Below, piece after piece: positions 49,255-60,749 of a DNA stretch of 64,000 bases (position 1 is its first letter; every line of letters begins with the position of its first letter). The stretch is from Siphonodentalium dalli. Taxonomy: Eukaryota > Mollusca > Scaphopoda > Gadilida > Siphonodentaliidae. The notes under the pieces are model-generated. The model saw nothing but the letters and a program-made list of their open reading frames with translations. It made no database searches and was not told the DNA's origin. Made by a program: the position numbers and the translations under genes. Location of the stretch: the NCBI GenBank assembly GCA_032622095.1, contig CP136069.1, positions 171,296,394 through 171,360,393 of the forward strand, given 5' to 3'.

Positions 49255-50935
49255 CTTTGTGTAACAATAATAAAGGAAACCACATTGACCACAAGAATTA
49301 TAAACCCATTACTTTTTTGAGCTCTTCTGGCAAATTATTCACACAAATTCCCTCCAATAGACTAAATGTTTTCGTTAAAAAAAACGACATTCTACTGCAT
49401 TATGAAACCGGCTCTTTTGAAATTGTCAAATATCGAAAACAAAACTTAAAACGAGGCTCATATGTGTTTTCATTTTTAAAAGGCGTTCGATGATGGAGTG
49501 TGGCATCCTGGATAATGGCTTAACGTGATATGGAGCGGAATAAATGGACAGTTTTCAAAGTAGCTACAAAAATGTATGGAAACATAAAATCTTGTGTCCA
49601 AGTTCATGGCAATGAATCTGGTTATTTTCCATATGACTTTAAGGAGTTATTCAAGGTTACACTTTCACCCTCTATTATTTTTCATTGTTTCTATATGATC
49701 TCCAAACCTTCATTGATAATCAAAATGTTAAAAGTCTGAACAAAATTGGAAGATAATATGAATGCAAACTTGATATTTACTTGCACCTAGTCCTAATTCC
49801 ATACTCAGGCGATACTGCTATTTTAGCACACGGCCCCAGAAAACTCAAACATTTAAACCGATCCAAAGAGTACTGCCAAAAATAAAAATTACACCTTAAC
49901 ATTGAAAAGACAAAATATTAATGTTATCTGGATGAAATGTGTCCAAACATCTTATTTTTAAACTTTGGCGACCACCAAATTTGAATAGTTCAAAGCTTTA
50001 ATAATTTGAGTATAAATTTTAAAAGTTCGGCGGGGGGGGGGGGGGGGCTTTTCAGTTGCAAAAGGAACACTGATAGATGTGCGACAAAAGCCATGTACGC
50101 GCTAATTGGAAAGGCCAGAAAAAAATGCCTCTTAGTCGGGAACATGTTTAATTTATACGATATCCCCTTGTTTCGACTATTACTTGATATGGGTGTGAAG
50201 TACAGGGACAAGCAAACAACGACATTGTTGAAAACATACATAGAAAATTCACTAGGTATATCCTTAGATTAAAACCTAGCACCACTAATTTTATGGCAAA
50301 AGCGGTCGACTGTCACTTAATATACTGATCAATGTACGAATGATTAAGTTTTTGTGTAAAATTATCAACAATGGCGTTTGCATATATAGTAAAACGCTTT
50401 ATAAGCTGGCCTACAACCTACATATTTCAAAAGAAAATGAGGTCGTGTTTCCCCTGGATGTGGAAGGTACTTGCTATATTAGAAGATTTTGGCCAATCAC
50501 ACTTATGAGGAGCTGAACATATACATAATGTAGACCAATTTATTGATTATAAAATATCTTGCTTGATAGATAATGTTATTTCGGCTTGGTCGACCGATAT
50601 TGATACTTCTAGTAGAGGTACCGTTTACCATATATATAAACATAGGATATTATCTGCATTGTACGAATGAAAATGACGGAACACCATTATGAAAATTTCG
50701 AACATGCAACCACAAACCCCCAGCCGAATCGGGTAGATGGTATGATATTGAAGAACGCAGTTGCACGTTATGTACGTCTGAGGACGTTGGCGACTGATTT
50801 CAATGCTAGAAAATAAAGAACCCGCCTCTTGCCAATACAATTCACAGAAACACACCAAAGACAAGCCATTATTTCGACATCTATGTATATATTCCGATAA
50901 GACAAATAGTCAAATAATTCTCTTAGTTTGATATA
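49255..50935 (+). pseudogene. Decayed non-LTR retrotransposon (LINE), RT to C-terminal region
   Basis: Several frames in order on the plus strand match the layout of a LINE second open reading frame. The reverse transcriptase start (KNYKPITFLSSSGKLFTQI) spans about 49290-49350, followed by a KAFDD-like box near 49480. KMYGNIKSCVQVHGNESGYF follows at about 49570. A degraded catalytic box seen as YSGDTAIL (normally YADD) lies near 49803. A post-RT ATKAMYALIGKARKKC segment is at about 50084, and the tail has DTSSRGTVYHIYK at about 50600. Frameshifts and stops break it throughout, and a G16 tract (50032-50047) interrupts one part. The clade looks jockey/I-like by the tail motif (inference). It is 5' truncated near 49250 and cannot be active. 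Confidence 0.8.
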
Positions 50936-51019
50936 TCACATAACGTACATGAAAGTCAGTATCATCTATACAACTGTGTTTAAATCTATTGAACTACATA
51001 TACATGTGTGGTAGCCAAA

Positions 51020-51455
51020 TTAAAGATGAATAATCCGATCAAGCGCCCCTCAATTACTATTTATTTGGATTCGGGGGTCAAAAATAGTTTATTCTAGTCT
51101 AGGAACCCACCTATCAAAGCTCAGAGTTATTAGATATCGATTTTTGAAATCAATTATTTTTCACCATCGAGAATTATTAGGAGCCCAGTAAACAGTCGAC
51201 GAGCCGAATTGCTCGGATCAAATTGCGGATGGAGATGGATAACTCTAAAACCAAGAGGCTTTTTGTTAGTAATAAGGCCAAATTTCGTCAAACAACATGT
51301 TGATAAATAATACGTTTCGGGCAATTTTACACTATCGTTGACAGCGGTTAGCATTAGTTTTGGGCAATTAATCGATTCTGATAACTGAAGCGGCATTTCT
51401 AAAAATGTTGTTGTTGTTGTTGTTGTCTGATTATATGGGGACCATCGAATCTGAT
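51020..51455. mobile_element. Foldback family U, copy 1 (non-palindromic form)
   Basis: It shares with 60376-60749 and with one half of 59178-59640: AATCCGATCAAGCGCCCCT, GGAACCCACCTATCAAAGCT, ATCGATTTTTGAAATC and TTTTTCACCATCGA at the left. The right half is TTTGGGCAATTAATCGATTC, GCGGCATTTCTAAAAATG, a (TTG)n tract and CTGATTGAGAACCTTTA. The right half is not the complement of the left. Confidence 0.7.
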
Positions 51456-51635
51456 TGAGAACCTTTATTTGATATCATGTAGGCTAGATATATATTTTTA
51501 TTCGCCATGTTGATCACATGGAAATACGTACATATTTGTATATACTTAATATGCTTATCTCATTGCATTAGTTAAAGAAATGATAAATAAATGAATTGAT
51601 TTAATCTGCTCTAATTATTTTCTCGTATATATAAT

Positions 51636-52455
51636 AATAATAATGAACAGTTTTATATAGCGATTAACCAATTACTTGCTCTAACACGCTTGGTACAATA
51701 TTACCCTGTCATTTGTACAATCCAACCAATGAACCGGCTGCAGCCATTGCAGGCGCTGCTCTAGTTTGATCAGACCATGCTCTGATGATCATCAGTATGA
51801 CAAGTATGACTGGTACTCGTTTAACCCTTTACCCAACAGAAGGGCCCTGTGCCAATGCATTCTCTTATATATGCGAGTCGACCATAGGTCGCCTCGCATA
51901 TATAAGAGAATGCATTGGCTTAACACATTAAAAATTATAAAATTGTTAAAGAATGTAAGAAAAAATGGTAAAAAGTGTTAAAAAAAGGATTTTTTTAGGC
52001 CAATGCATTCTCTTATATATGCGAGGCGACCTATGGTCGACTCGCATATATAAGAGAATGCATTGGCACAGGGCATAACTGTAACTATCACAATGTGGTC
52101 AAGGAGCCGGTTCCAATGATGTCCATATGTGTATGGTTCTATTGAGACAGACCGAAGATATTTTAGGCTGTTGAAGCTTTATTTGGCCGGTTTTGGCCGG
52201 TTTGTTGGGTAAAGGGTTAACACATGAGTGATGCGAAGCCGACACAATACGAGCGACCTTGCTCAATGGTCACAACTTGGCGCGGGTTTTGAAACAGCGA
52301 GCAATCCGACAATTACACGTCGCTCAAAGCGGCCATGCCACTGCGGTGTGAAGACTCAATGACCGGCGACGAGCTGCGAACCGATATCGACGTGTTACAG
52401 TGAATACAGGTCCGACACGCTAACCACTGGACCACGGAGCTACAGTGACGTACAG
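51636..52455 (-). mobile_element. tRNA-derived SINE split by a TTAA element
   Basis: On the minus strand the head reads GTAGCTCCGTGGTCCAGTGG then TTAGCGTGTCGGACC (A box around 52425-52435) and GGTTCGCAGCTC (B box, 52370-52381), as in tRNA-derived SINEs. The body runs to 52221. It is interrupted by the element at 51821-52220 and resumes at 51820, ending in AATCGCTATATAAAACTG followed by a (TTA)n tail at about 51636-51650, a tail type common in animal SINEs. Joining the flanks across one TTAA restores continuity. The head-to-tail pairing is inferred from order and orientation. Confidence 0.6.
51821..52220. mobile_element. TTAA MITE with CCCTTTACCCAACA ends, 400 bp
   Basis: TTAACCCTTTACCCAACA at the left faces TGTTGGGTAAAGGGTTAA at the right. 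It holds two copies of the shared hairpin (51852-51919 and 51995-52068), themselves in opposite order, separated by an AT-rich spacer with GTTAAAGAATGTAAGAAAAA. A close relative is at 63085-63500. Confidence 0.9.
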
Positions 52456-52493
52456 ATGGTGGTTTGATGGTGTCAAATCGGATCGAGAATCTT

Positions 52494-52498
<5 letters not shown>

Positions 52499-52527
<29 letters not shown>
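52499..52527. repeat. (AT)n microsatellite
   Basis: About 14 TA/AT dinucleotides in a row immediately before the 50-bp minisatellite region. Confidence 0.95.
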
Positions 52528-52530
<3 letters not shown>

Positions 52531-52589
52531 ATAAAAAGCCAGATATTATGCTATCAGTGTACATCTCAACATGAATGTTAGAAAAGCTA

Positions 52590-53950
52590 TAGAATGAAGT
52601 AATGTCACCACTACCCAGTTTGTCAGCTGATGTCGATGAAGAATGAAGTTGTTTCACAACCCAGTTGGTCAGCATGATTTCGATGTAGTATGAAGTGAGT
52701 TCAGCACTACCCAGTTGGTCGTATGGTGTCGATGTAGTATGGAGTGAGTTCAGCACTACCCAGTGTGTCGCATGATTTCGATGTAGTATGAAGTGATTTC
52801 ACCACTGCCCAGTTGGTCGCATGGTGTCGAAGTAGTATGAAGTTATTTCACCACTGCCCAGTTGGTCAGCAAGGTGTCGATGTAGTATGAAGTGGTTTCA
52901 CCACTGCCCAGTAGTTCAGCATGATGTCGATGTACAATGAAGTGAGTTCACCACTACCAGTTGGTCAGCATGATTTCGATGTAGTATGAAGTGATTCCAC
53001 CACTGCCCAGTAGGTCAGCATGATTTCGATGTAGTATGAAGTGATTCCACAACTGCCCAGTAGGTCATCATGATATCGATGTAGTATGAAGTGATTCCCC
53101 CACTGCCCAGTTGGTCGCATGGTATCGAAGTAGTATGAAGTGATTCCACCACTGCCCAGTAGGTCAGCATGATATCGATGTACAATGAAGTGAGTTCACC
53201 ACTACCAGTTGGTCAGCATGATTTCGATGTAGTATGAAGTGATTCCACCACTGCCCAGTAGGTCAGCATGATATCGATGTAGTGTGATATGAGTTCACCA
53301 CTACCAGTTGGTCAGCATGATAACGATGTGGCGTGAAGTGATTTCACCATCAACCAGTTGGTCGCATGGTGTCGAAGTAGTATGAAGTTATTTCAACACT
53401 GCCCTATTGGTCAGTATGGTTTCGATGTAGTATGAAGTGATTCCACCACTGCCCAGTAGGTCAGCATGATATCGATGAAGTGATTCCACCACTGCCCAGT
53501 AGGTCAGCATGATTTTGATGTAGTATGAAGTGAGTTCACCACTACCAGTTGGTCAGCATGATTTCGATGTAGTATTAAGTTATTTTACCAATAACCAGTT
53601 GGTCAGCATGATTTCGATGTAGTATGAAGTGAGTTCACCACTACCAGTTGGTCAGCATGATTTCGATGTAGTATGAAGTGATTCCACCACTGCCCAGTAG
53701 GTCAGCATGATATCGATGTAGTGTGATATGAGTTCACCACTACCAGTTGGTCAGCATGATAACGATGTGGCGTGAAGTGATTTCACCATCAACCAGTTGG
53801 TCGCATGGAGTCGAAGTAGTATGAAGTTATTTCAACACTGCCCTATTGGTCAGTATGGTTTCGATGTAGTATGAAGTGACTTCACTACTGCCCAGTAGGT
53901 CAGCATGATGTCGATGTAGAATTAAGTGAGTTCAGCGCTACCTAGTTGGT
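52590..53950 (+). repeat. 50-bp minisatellite, about 27 units
   Basis: The unit is GGTCAGCATGATTTCGATGT then AGTATGAAGTGATTCCACCA then CTGCCCAGTA, 49-51 bases. A higher-order block of about 0.44 kb that includes GATAACGATGTGGCGTGAAG occurs twice (about 53310 and 53758). Confidence 0.9.
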
Positions 53951-54150
53951 CAGTTGGTGAACATTAATCGCCATAGCTACTGTGCCATAATAAAGTAAAT
54001 TGTAAGTCGTTCGCCCAATGAGTCTGTCTGGACGTCTCAAGAGCCGCGTCGATCGATCGCTACCCAATACCCGTTGTTTTTCTTCATGCTCAGTTCAAGT
54101 TGTCTCTTGTGTATGTTAGCAATATCGCATGGACAGCATGTAGGCCATTG

Positions 54151-54568
54151 AGGGTACGTTCATACGCTGGCAAGATTGCACGGTATGGTTTGCAGGCATT
54201 TTGTCGTATAAAACGATATGGTGCCAGAATATGAACGGAAACAACCATACAAGATGTATCTGTACCACAGCTAATTACGTGCGTAGTAAAATATCTGTAG
54301 TTCCACCTGTAGCATGCCATCGGAATTTCCCCGTAAATAGCATGCAATTATCTCGCAAGAATAAATCATACAGGTATTTGAAGGCAAATAACAGTGTAGC
54401 ACCTTTACAAGTGAAACTACATAAATGTTACTTCTCATGTCGTTAGGTTTGGTAAAGATGTATGTTATGTGCATGTTTCCGTACATATTCTGGCACCATG
54501 TGGATTTCTATGACGAAATGCCCGCAAAAAACATACCGTGCAAACTTGCCAGCGTATGAACGTACCCT
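54151..54568. mobile_element. Foldback family V, copy 1
   Basis: AGGGTACGTTCATACGCTGG faces CCAGCGTATGAACGTACCCT. Inner pairs include GCACGGTATG/CATACCGTGC and GGTGCCAGAATATG with TATTCTGGCACCA. Short open frames on both strands reflect the inverted structure. No target duplication recognised. Other members are at 59695-60055 and 61329-61635. Confidence 0.8.
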
Positions 54569-54569
54569 A

Positions 54570-55215
54570 AACGGGTGACGCTCACGCCCATGAGAACATT
54601 CGAAATAATATGAAAATCAATTGCCTTTTTGCAGGAGGTGATAGATTGATCGCAGCGTCGTCGACAATATTAGATTTACCTTCTGGTTTGAATTGTGTTT
54701 CACCAATGGCGTGAGAATCTATGGCCTAGTTGGTTATTTCGCGCCCCGCGTGTATAATGTGTCGCTGAATCTTGGTATACAGTGGGCGCATGGGCGTTTT
54801 ATTTATAGAAATGGGAATTTTTGGTTTGTGATAAGCTATACCAATTACAAATAAAAGAAATGAAAAAGAAAATTTGTAAGTCTTATATTTCAACTTTTAT
54901 AGATATTTTTCGTTCTGCAGCCCACTGGGGGTTGTGGTCGGAGACGGCCGAGTCGGCCGCCAGTTCGTTAATTAGGTGCTGGTTGTTATTGTTATTGATT
55001 AGTTGTTTTAACGAAATTCTCAGTTGGTCATTCGTGAAACCAATATATATTATATTCTATAATTACAATCATGGGTATATAATAAAGGTTCTTGAGTGCG
55101 TTACCATTTCTGACATTGTTTTCTTGTACATGTTATGTGAACCAAGATTACCAAGCACATGCGGACAGTAGTTGATGATACGATGTCGCATACAAGTACA
55201 TGCAGTGAAGATAAA
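54570..55215 (+). repeat. Segmental duplication D, filled copy
   Basis: AACGGGTGACGCTCACGC, ATGAAAATCAATTGCCTTTT, TGCAGGAGGTGATAGAT and, after an insertion, TGTGAACCAAGATTA and CAGTGAAGATAAAAT match 56954-57222 in order. The insertion is 54738-55136. Confidence 0.8.
54738..55136 (+). mobile_element. Dispersed repeat T, copy 2, inserted in duplication D
   Basis: TTAT (54734-54737) precedes it and TTAT (55133-55136) ends it, a possible 3-4-base target duplication. The equivalent site at about 57132 is empty. The inserted sequence is the complement of 35407-36258 without the 197-bp units. No inverted ends and no coding frame, so a SINE-like or LTR-derived origin cannot be separated. Confidence 0.7.
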
Positions 55216-56950
55216 ATCTCTACCAAACACTCGTCATTTTGCTTCGTTCTCGCATAACAGTTTACTTGTTGGGGTGGCGAGTTTGTTGGATCACTCACAC
55301 AAGTCAATTGAGGAACTGAGATACACCTGCATTGAATTTATATCAAGGGCGGATTCTGAGTGTAACTGCTTGGAGCTATGATATTGTGGATTTGGTAAAA
55401 CGTTGAGCGACAATGGAACTAGTTAACTCGTTCGGCGAATTATAGTGAAATATCAATCTCTACCAGAGTGCACCAGTCATACTTCTTTTCTGACTCTGTA
55501 ACCGACTGGGTACTAGTCCGTGCTTCTATATTTAGCATGGGATTTTCCAGACAAAAATGGCGAAACCCGATCGCTCCAAAGTCAATTTTTCTATGCGCGT
55601 GAGAACAATTCCCACACTAAAACATAATGACAGAATGGAAAATCAGAGCGGGTAGTTTTGTTGATGATTTTTGCAAGCTACTCGTCCAAATGCAGCAAAT
55701 TAGAACTCTTGTGTGACTTGCCGTTCGAGCTGTCGCAATGTCGTACACGTGCGTTTATACTTTTGTGCTGATAAAATAATCGGAGAACCGAATCAGACCG
55801 TTTCGAAATATAGTTCTTCGGTTTTAGTGGGACTTTTCAAACATAAGGTCCAAAATTTATACAATTTTTTTTTCAATATTGTGCGTGCTTAACAAGGACA
55901 GCATGTTGCTCTATTCGCTTTGTATATATTTTAATATCACGGAAGTCCACGAAATGTGGGTGAAATTTCGCAGTTAGCAGCGGCCTTACCGAATCATCAA
56001 GGGAGGTGAACCCTGCAATGAGTTTGGTGAATTATTTCGTAAAAGAAAATGCTATATATGCACGTGTTGAGTAGATATAGGGTGTCTACCTATTATTATT
56101 ATTATTCGCCACTGTGGAACGTGACACAGACCGATATGACATATACACGGACCTATCAAGGGACACCATGGCAATTCGATTACAGCTCAATACAGTTAAA
56201 TGCGGAACTGTGTAATATGATGTTCACGAGTTCACGCCACCACACTTTGGCATTGTGTTGTAATTCGTTAAAATATGAAAACCCTTGAAATGTTGTCGAA
56301 CATTTACAGCAAATTCATTTCAAGAGGGAAACTTCGGGAATATTTCTATATTCGTATGATATGCATGCAATATTCGAAGATTTTCGATTGTACATGCACT
56401 GCAATTATAGTAGTCGCAATGACCATTACTCGATCCTGTTTTCGAACAGAAAAAATGGCATCATACTTGAACCGGAAGGGACGTTGACTAAATACCCCGA
56501 TGCATATTCTAGATCAAAATATCAGCTGTGCTTTTTGTTGTGTTATTGTATTATTTTACCACGTGTCTCTAGGTAGAAAATGATTGGTTGGCATTGAGAA
56601 AATTTATTATAATGTTTCTATGTTTGAATAGTTTCAAATGTTTTGTTCTCAATATTTTCGCTTTTGATTACAGATATAGGATAGACTAAGTAATACTGGT
56701 CACAAAGGTAAGACACCAATCAGTGATTTATCTCGTTCATACAAAGAATATCCCAGTTCATTGTAACCGTTAGCATTTGTCGGGTCCGTTCCAGCACATA
56801 ATGATCAGTTGTTTAAGACTATTTAATATCGCTGGCTGAGAGAATGTTATGAACCTACAAGAGACTAGTAACACATGTGAAAATACTCATTTACAAAGAG
56901 GCGGGTATTATTGTCTGTATTAACTAAATATTGATCAGAGAGCATGAAGG
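55216..56950. other. No gene recognised
   Basis: Unique AT-rich sequence with a short (TTA)n at about 56092. Several short overlapping open frames carry no recognisable motif. Confidence 0.45.
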
Positions 56951-56953
56951 CTG

Positions 56954-57222
56954 TTAAACGGGTGACGCTCACGCGCATGAGAATATTCGAATTAATATGA
57001 AAATCAATTGCCTTTTTGCAGGAGGTGATAGATTTGTCGCAGCGTCTTCTCCAATATGAGAACTACCTTCTGTTTGAATTGTGTTCATCAATGCCGTGAT
57101 AATCCATGATTTGCAATTGGACTGGTTGGTTAGATGTGAACCAAGATTAAGAAACACACGCGAACAGTTGTTGATGCCATGCACCATCTCGCATACATGT
57201 ACATTCAGTGAAGATAAAATGA
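56954..57222 (+). repeat. Segmental duplication D, empty copy
   Basis: Same sequence as 54570-55215 without the 0.4-kb insertion; GGTTGGTTAGATGTGAACC spans the empty site. Confidence 0.8.
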
Positions 57223-57224
57223 AT

Positions 57225-58790
57225 TCTCCATCTTGTGATGATCACAGCTAGAATTTTAATTACATTCCGAAGTGTATAAATTATAATGTTGATATTAAAT
57301 TAGCTAAACCCATATTTCGCGGGTAGGCTTAAAACAATTAGTATTTCAAAAACAAAATTTTCTTCAGGAGACACAACAAATATATATCTCTGGAAATATC
57401 ATTTGTATCTACCAATACCTGCAATAATCCTTTGTAAGGCAGTTGTCACAAAAGACAAACTTTCGTATTCATACATGTATATATCCTTGTTGATGAAAAA
57501 CAAGATTGAATGGTTTAATAGAATATTTTAGAAATAAAACAATATTAAGTCGTATGACACGATATTTTATTTCTGACGAATATCCGAAAGTTCGATTAGT
57601 CTTTTCCATTCCAATAAATAAGAAACTGAATCCGACTGTGCCTCTTTAAAACAATGCAATCAGAATTGTCGTACCAGGAACAGTTTCGACAATATGACAT
57701 TCGATGTATTAGAATTATCGATGACAGTTTTCTGGAACCGTGATATTCCATTTTTGTACAAGTTTTTTCTGGAAAAATAACACTTATACTTGAACAATTT
57801 ACGATTTCTCAGAGGATCTTGTGTAATCGAGCTGTATATTCTAAATATGTCAAAAAGATATTTCGCGCCAAAACGCCAGATACGACATGTTAGAAGCTCT
57901 CCAACTATATGGGCTGTATAATTGTTTTCAATTTGGTTTGTTCAATCGTTCCTATGCACTGATATTTAATGTATCGTGTATGTCAAGATAAATAGGAACA
58001 ATTTACCTTCGACAAATTAGGACAATCGCTTAAACTATACTATGCTATTCGTCAATATGCCTCACACATACCCCTTTTATCATGTCATCTATACGCTCGT
58101 GTCGCCGCCAGTATTGGCGAATATGTATAGCTTTAAGCTTTGTTTCACTAAAAGTGCGTTGACATAAGTAAAGTCATTGGTCACTTGCCAACATGTTCAC
58201 TCTTGATTACTCCCGTACTAGACGGCGCGGTACTGTTGACACTGACATGTAGATCATTTGGCTTATCCCGTGCCAATAATATGGTACTTCTCGAACCAAT
58301 AATGGGATCATATAGACCCATATACAACACACACAACTGGCACACAGTTTGCACATAACACGAGATCAAACTTCAATGGCCATTCGATGTATTTCAACAA
58401 TGGTGATAACATGACAGTCGTAGTTAACGTTGGCGACATTAAATTTGTACTGTGGTGGAAAATCTGATATTTGCAAACAGAAGTCAAACCGCAATTGATG
58501 ACAATCATATAGCTCATTTTGAGTACTTTGTACTGATGTTCTTTTCTCTGCAGCAAGAGTTGCTGTCGACAGTCACTAGGTTTGAGGTAAATAACGCGTT
58601 AAATTCGTCATGCGAATAGTCTTCCCTGAGCACAGTTTGAATCTATTGCAGTCATATTGTAATTGGATGTTTTGTTGCGGTAAATTTGTAAACAGTCGTT
58701 CTAAGAAACTGGTAACGTTGGTGCGTGTTGGTGTGTATTTGGACAGCAGTGCGATGACATTCTTCGTAATGGTTCGAAATCCTGGTACAT
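57225..58790. other. No gene recognised; 3' side of locus 2
   Basis: Unique AT-rich sequence downstream (minus strand) of the Met/Gly-rich exon at 58791. No clear AATAAA was found within the first 230 bases after the stop. Confidence 0.4.
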
Positions 58791-58935
58791 TTATATCATG
58801 AGTCCTCCTTCTCCACCACCCAACATCATCATCGTCATCATTGGGCTCATTCCTCCCATTCCTCCTCCTCCTCCTCCTCCCATAAGCTGCTGCATTAACA
58901 TCATCTTCATGGGAGTCATTGCACCCCCGCCTCGC
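58791..58935 (-). CDS. Terminal exon of Met/Gly-rich protein, locus 2
   Basis: On the minus strand an acceptor (CATCTTTTTTTCACAG) opens 145 bases ending in TAA. As at locus 1, the first base completes a split codon (phase 2). It encodes RGGGAMTPMKMM, LMQQLM, seven Gly, MGGMSPMMTMMM, LGGGEGGLMI and stop. Of 47 residues, 14 are Met and 17 are Gly. The start (RGGG), the Gly run followed by MGGM-N/S-PM, and the final GGxEGG are shared with 32867-33014, so the two are paralogs or a duplicated terminal exon. The matching upstream exon was not found between here and the window end. Alternative frames over the same bases give Arg/Asp-rich strings that lack support at locus 1. Confidence 0.6.
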
Positions 58936-59177
58936 CTGTGAAAAAAAGATGCTATTGATAGAACGCAAGTAAAACTAATTTGTCAGTATTTGGAGAAGCT
59001 ACCTTGCCGAAGCAGTGCTTTATAACGACAAACAAACAGCAAATCGAACATACTAATTGATCACCTTGTCACGTTCTGGGACAGCCATACCTTTATAAAT
59101 ATATAAAATGCTTAGACATGTGTAGAACAAATGTACGATACCAAGGTGATAGACAAAGCTACAATATAAGTATGCTT

Positions 59178-59640
59178 AAAGGTACTCAATCCGATTAAGC
59201 ACCCCTAAATTACTATTCCTTTGGTTTCGGCGGTAAAACATATTTAATTCGAGTCGAGGAACCCACCCTTCAAAGCTCAGAGTGATCAATCGATTTTTGA
59301 AATGTGTTAATTTTTGGAGATGTGGGCAACTTCCACGTCTCAACGGACAAATTACGGACAAATTGCGAGTGTAAGATGGATAACTCTAAAATCAAGTGAT
59401 TATTATTGTTAATAATAACAACTTGATTTTATCCATCTTACACCCGCAATTTTTCCGTAATTTGTCTGTTTGAGACGTGGAAGTGGCCAACATCTCCAAA
59501 AATTAACACATTTCAAAAATCGATATCTGATCACTCTGAGCTTTGAAGGCTGGATTCCTCGACTCGAATCAAATATTGTTTACCCCCGAAGCCAAATAAA
59601 TAGTAATTTAGGGGGTGCTTAGACGTATTGAGTACCTTTA
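59178..59640. mobile_element. Foldback family U, copy 2: 463-bp near-perfect palindrome
   Basis: TAAAGGTACTCAATCCGATT at the left faces AGACGTATTGAGTACCTTTA at the right. Almost the whole length pairs (GAGACGTGGAAGT, CATCTTACACTCGCAATT, TTTTGGAGATGT, AGCTCAGAGTGATC and complements) around a centre TGATTATTATTGTTAATAAT. Confidence 0.9.
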
Positions 59641-59694
59641 AACAATTCTTATTGCACATTTATTCACGGCAGCAAGAAGATGGCTAGGTAATTA

Positions 59695-60055
59695 AGGGTG
59701 AGTTCATACACTGGCATGGCATTTTGTGCAGACATGTTCTCATAGAAACGGCAACATGCATATAAAAAGCATATTTATCAAAATTAACGATATGATATAC
59801 TACTAATATATTGCCTTAAAATACTTGTATGATTGATTCTTGCGATATCATTGCATGTTATTTACAGGAAACTTTCGATAGAATCGCTACTAGTGGAACT
59901 ACATAGGTTTAACTTCTCTTGTTGTTCGCTGTGCATGGTACGGGTGCATTTTATGCGCATTTTTGCATTCAGCTCCTGGCACATGGTAGCTTTCTATACC
60001 GAAATGACTGCAAAATAATGCCTGGAAAATTTGCGACTGTATGAACGTACCCTAG
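59695..60055. mobile_element. Foldback family V, copy 2
   Basis: AGGGTGAGTTCATACACTGG faces ACTGTATGAACGTACCCT. GCATGGCATTTTGTGCAG/CTGCAAAATAATGCC and TTCTCATAGAAA/TTTCTATACCGAAA pair more loosely than in copy 1. Confidence 0.7.
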
Positions 60056-60375
60056 TGCTGCTACTGCTATAATATGAGTGTTTGTGTGATGTTTTGTTAA
60101 TGTTTCTTGGATTACTGTGCAAATAAAAGTACAAGTAAATGTTCATTATTCATGCGTGCTGCGATGAAATCGGAACCCGGCATTGTCAACTAATTTATAT
60201 ACATGTCACATAAAATATGCATATCAATAATTAAGACATTTATGCAGATGCCTATACTCTGTTCACCGAAGGTTAACATGCTATTAAAAGTGGTAATTTT
60301 ATGCTAAAATTATGTCGCCTTAAAGGAACAAGAAATTTCAATTTCGAAATTGATAGTATATATATATAAAGTACA

Positions 60376-60749
60376 CACAACATTAAAGATGCATAATTCG
60401 ATATAACGCCGCCAGATTACTTTTTCATCGACTGCGGGGGTAAAAATGTTATATTTGAGTCCCGAAACCCACCCATCAAATCCCAGATTTATCAGATCTC
60501 GAGTTTTGAAATCTGTTATTTTTCACCACCGAATGCCGACCGACATACGCTCGATCCATATTGCGTTGACCAAATGTTGATATATAACACGTTATGGGCA
60601 ATTTTATACAATAGTTGACAGTGGTTAGCATTATTTTTTGGCGATTGTTCGATTCTGATAACTAAATTAGCGGCATTTCAAGAAATGTTGTTGTTCTTGT
60701 TGTTGAATCTGATGATATGGGGACCATCAAATCGGATTGTGTACCTTTA
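60376..60749. mobile_element. Foldback family U, copy 3 (non-palindromic form)
   Basis: TAAAGATGCATAATTCGATA at the left and CAAATCGGATTGTGTACCTT at the right, with GAAACCCACCCATCAAATCC, TTTTTCACCACCGA, GCGGCATTTCAAGAAATG and a (TTG)n-like tract as in 51020-51455. Confidence 0.75.

Noticed and set aside
58576-58968. 130-codon minus-strand frame with an Arg/Asp-rich middle
   Set aside because: It reads the GGA/ATG codon runs of the Met/Gly exon in a shifted frame. The homologous exon at 32867 supports the Met/Gly frame instead.
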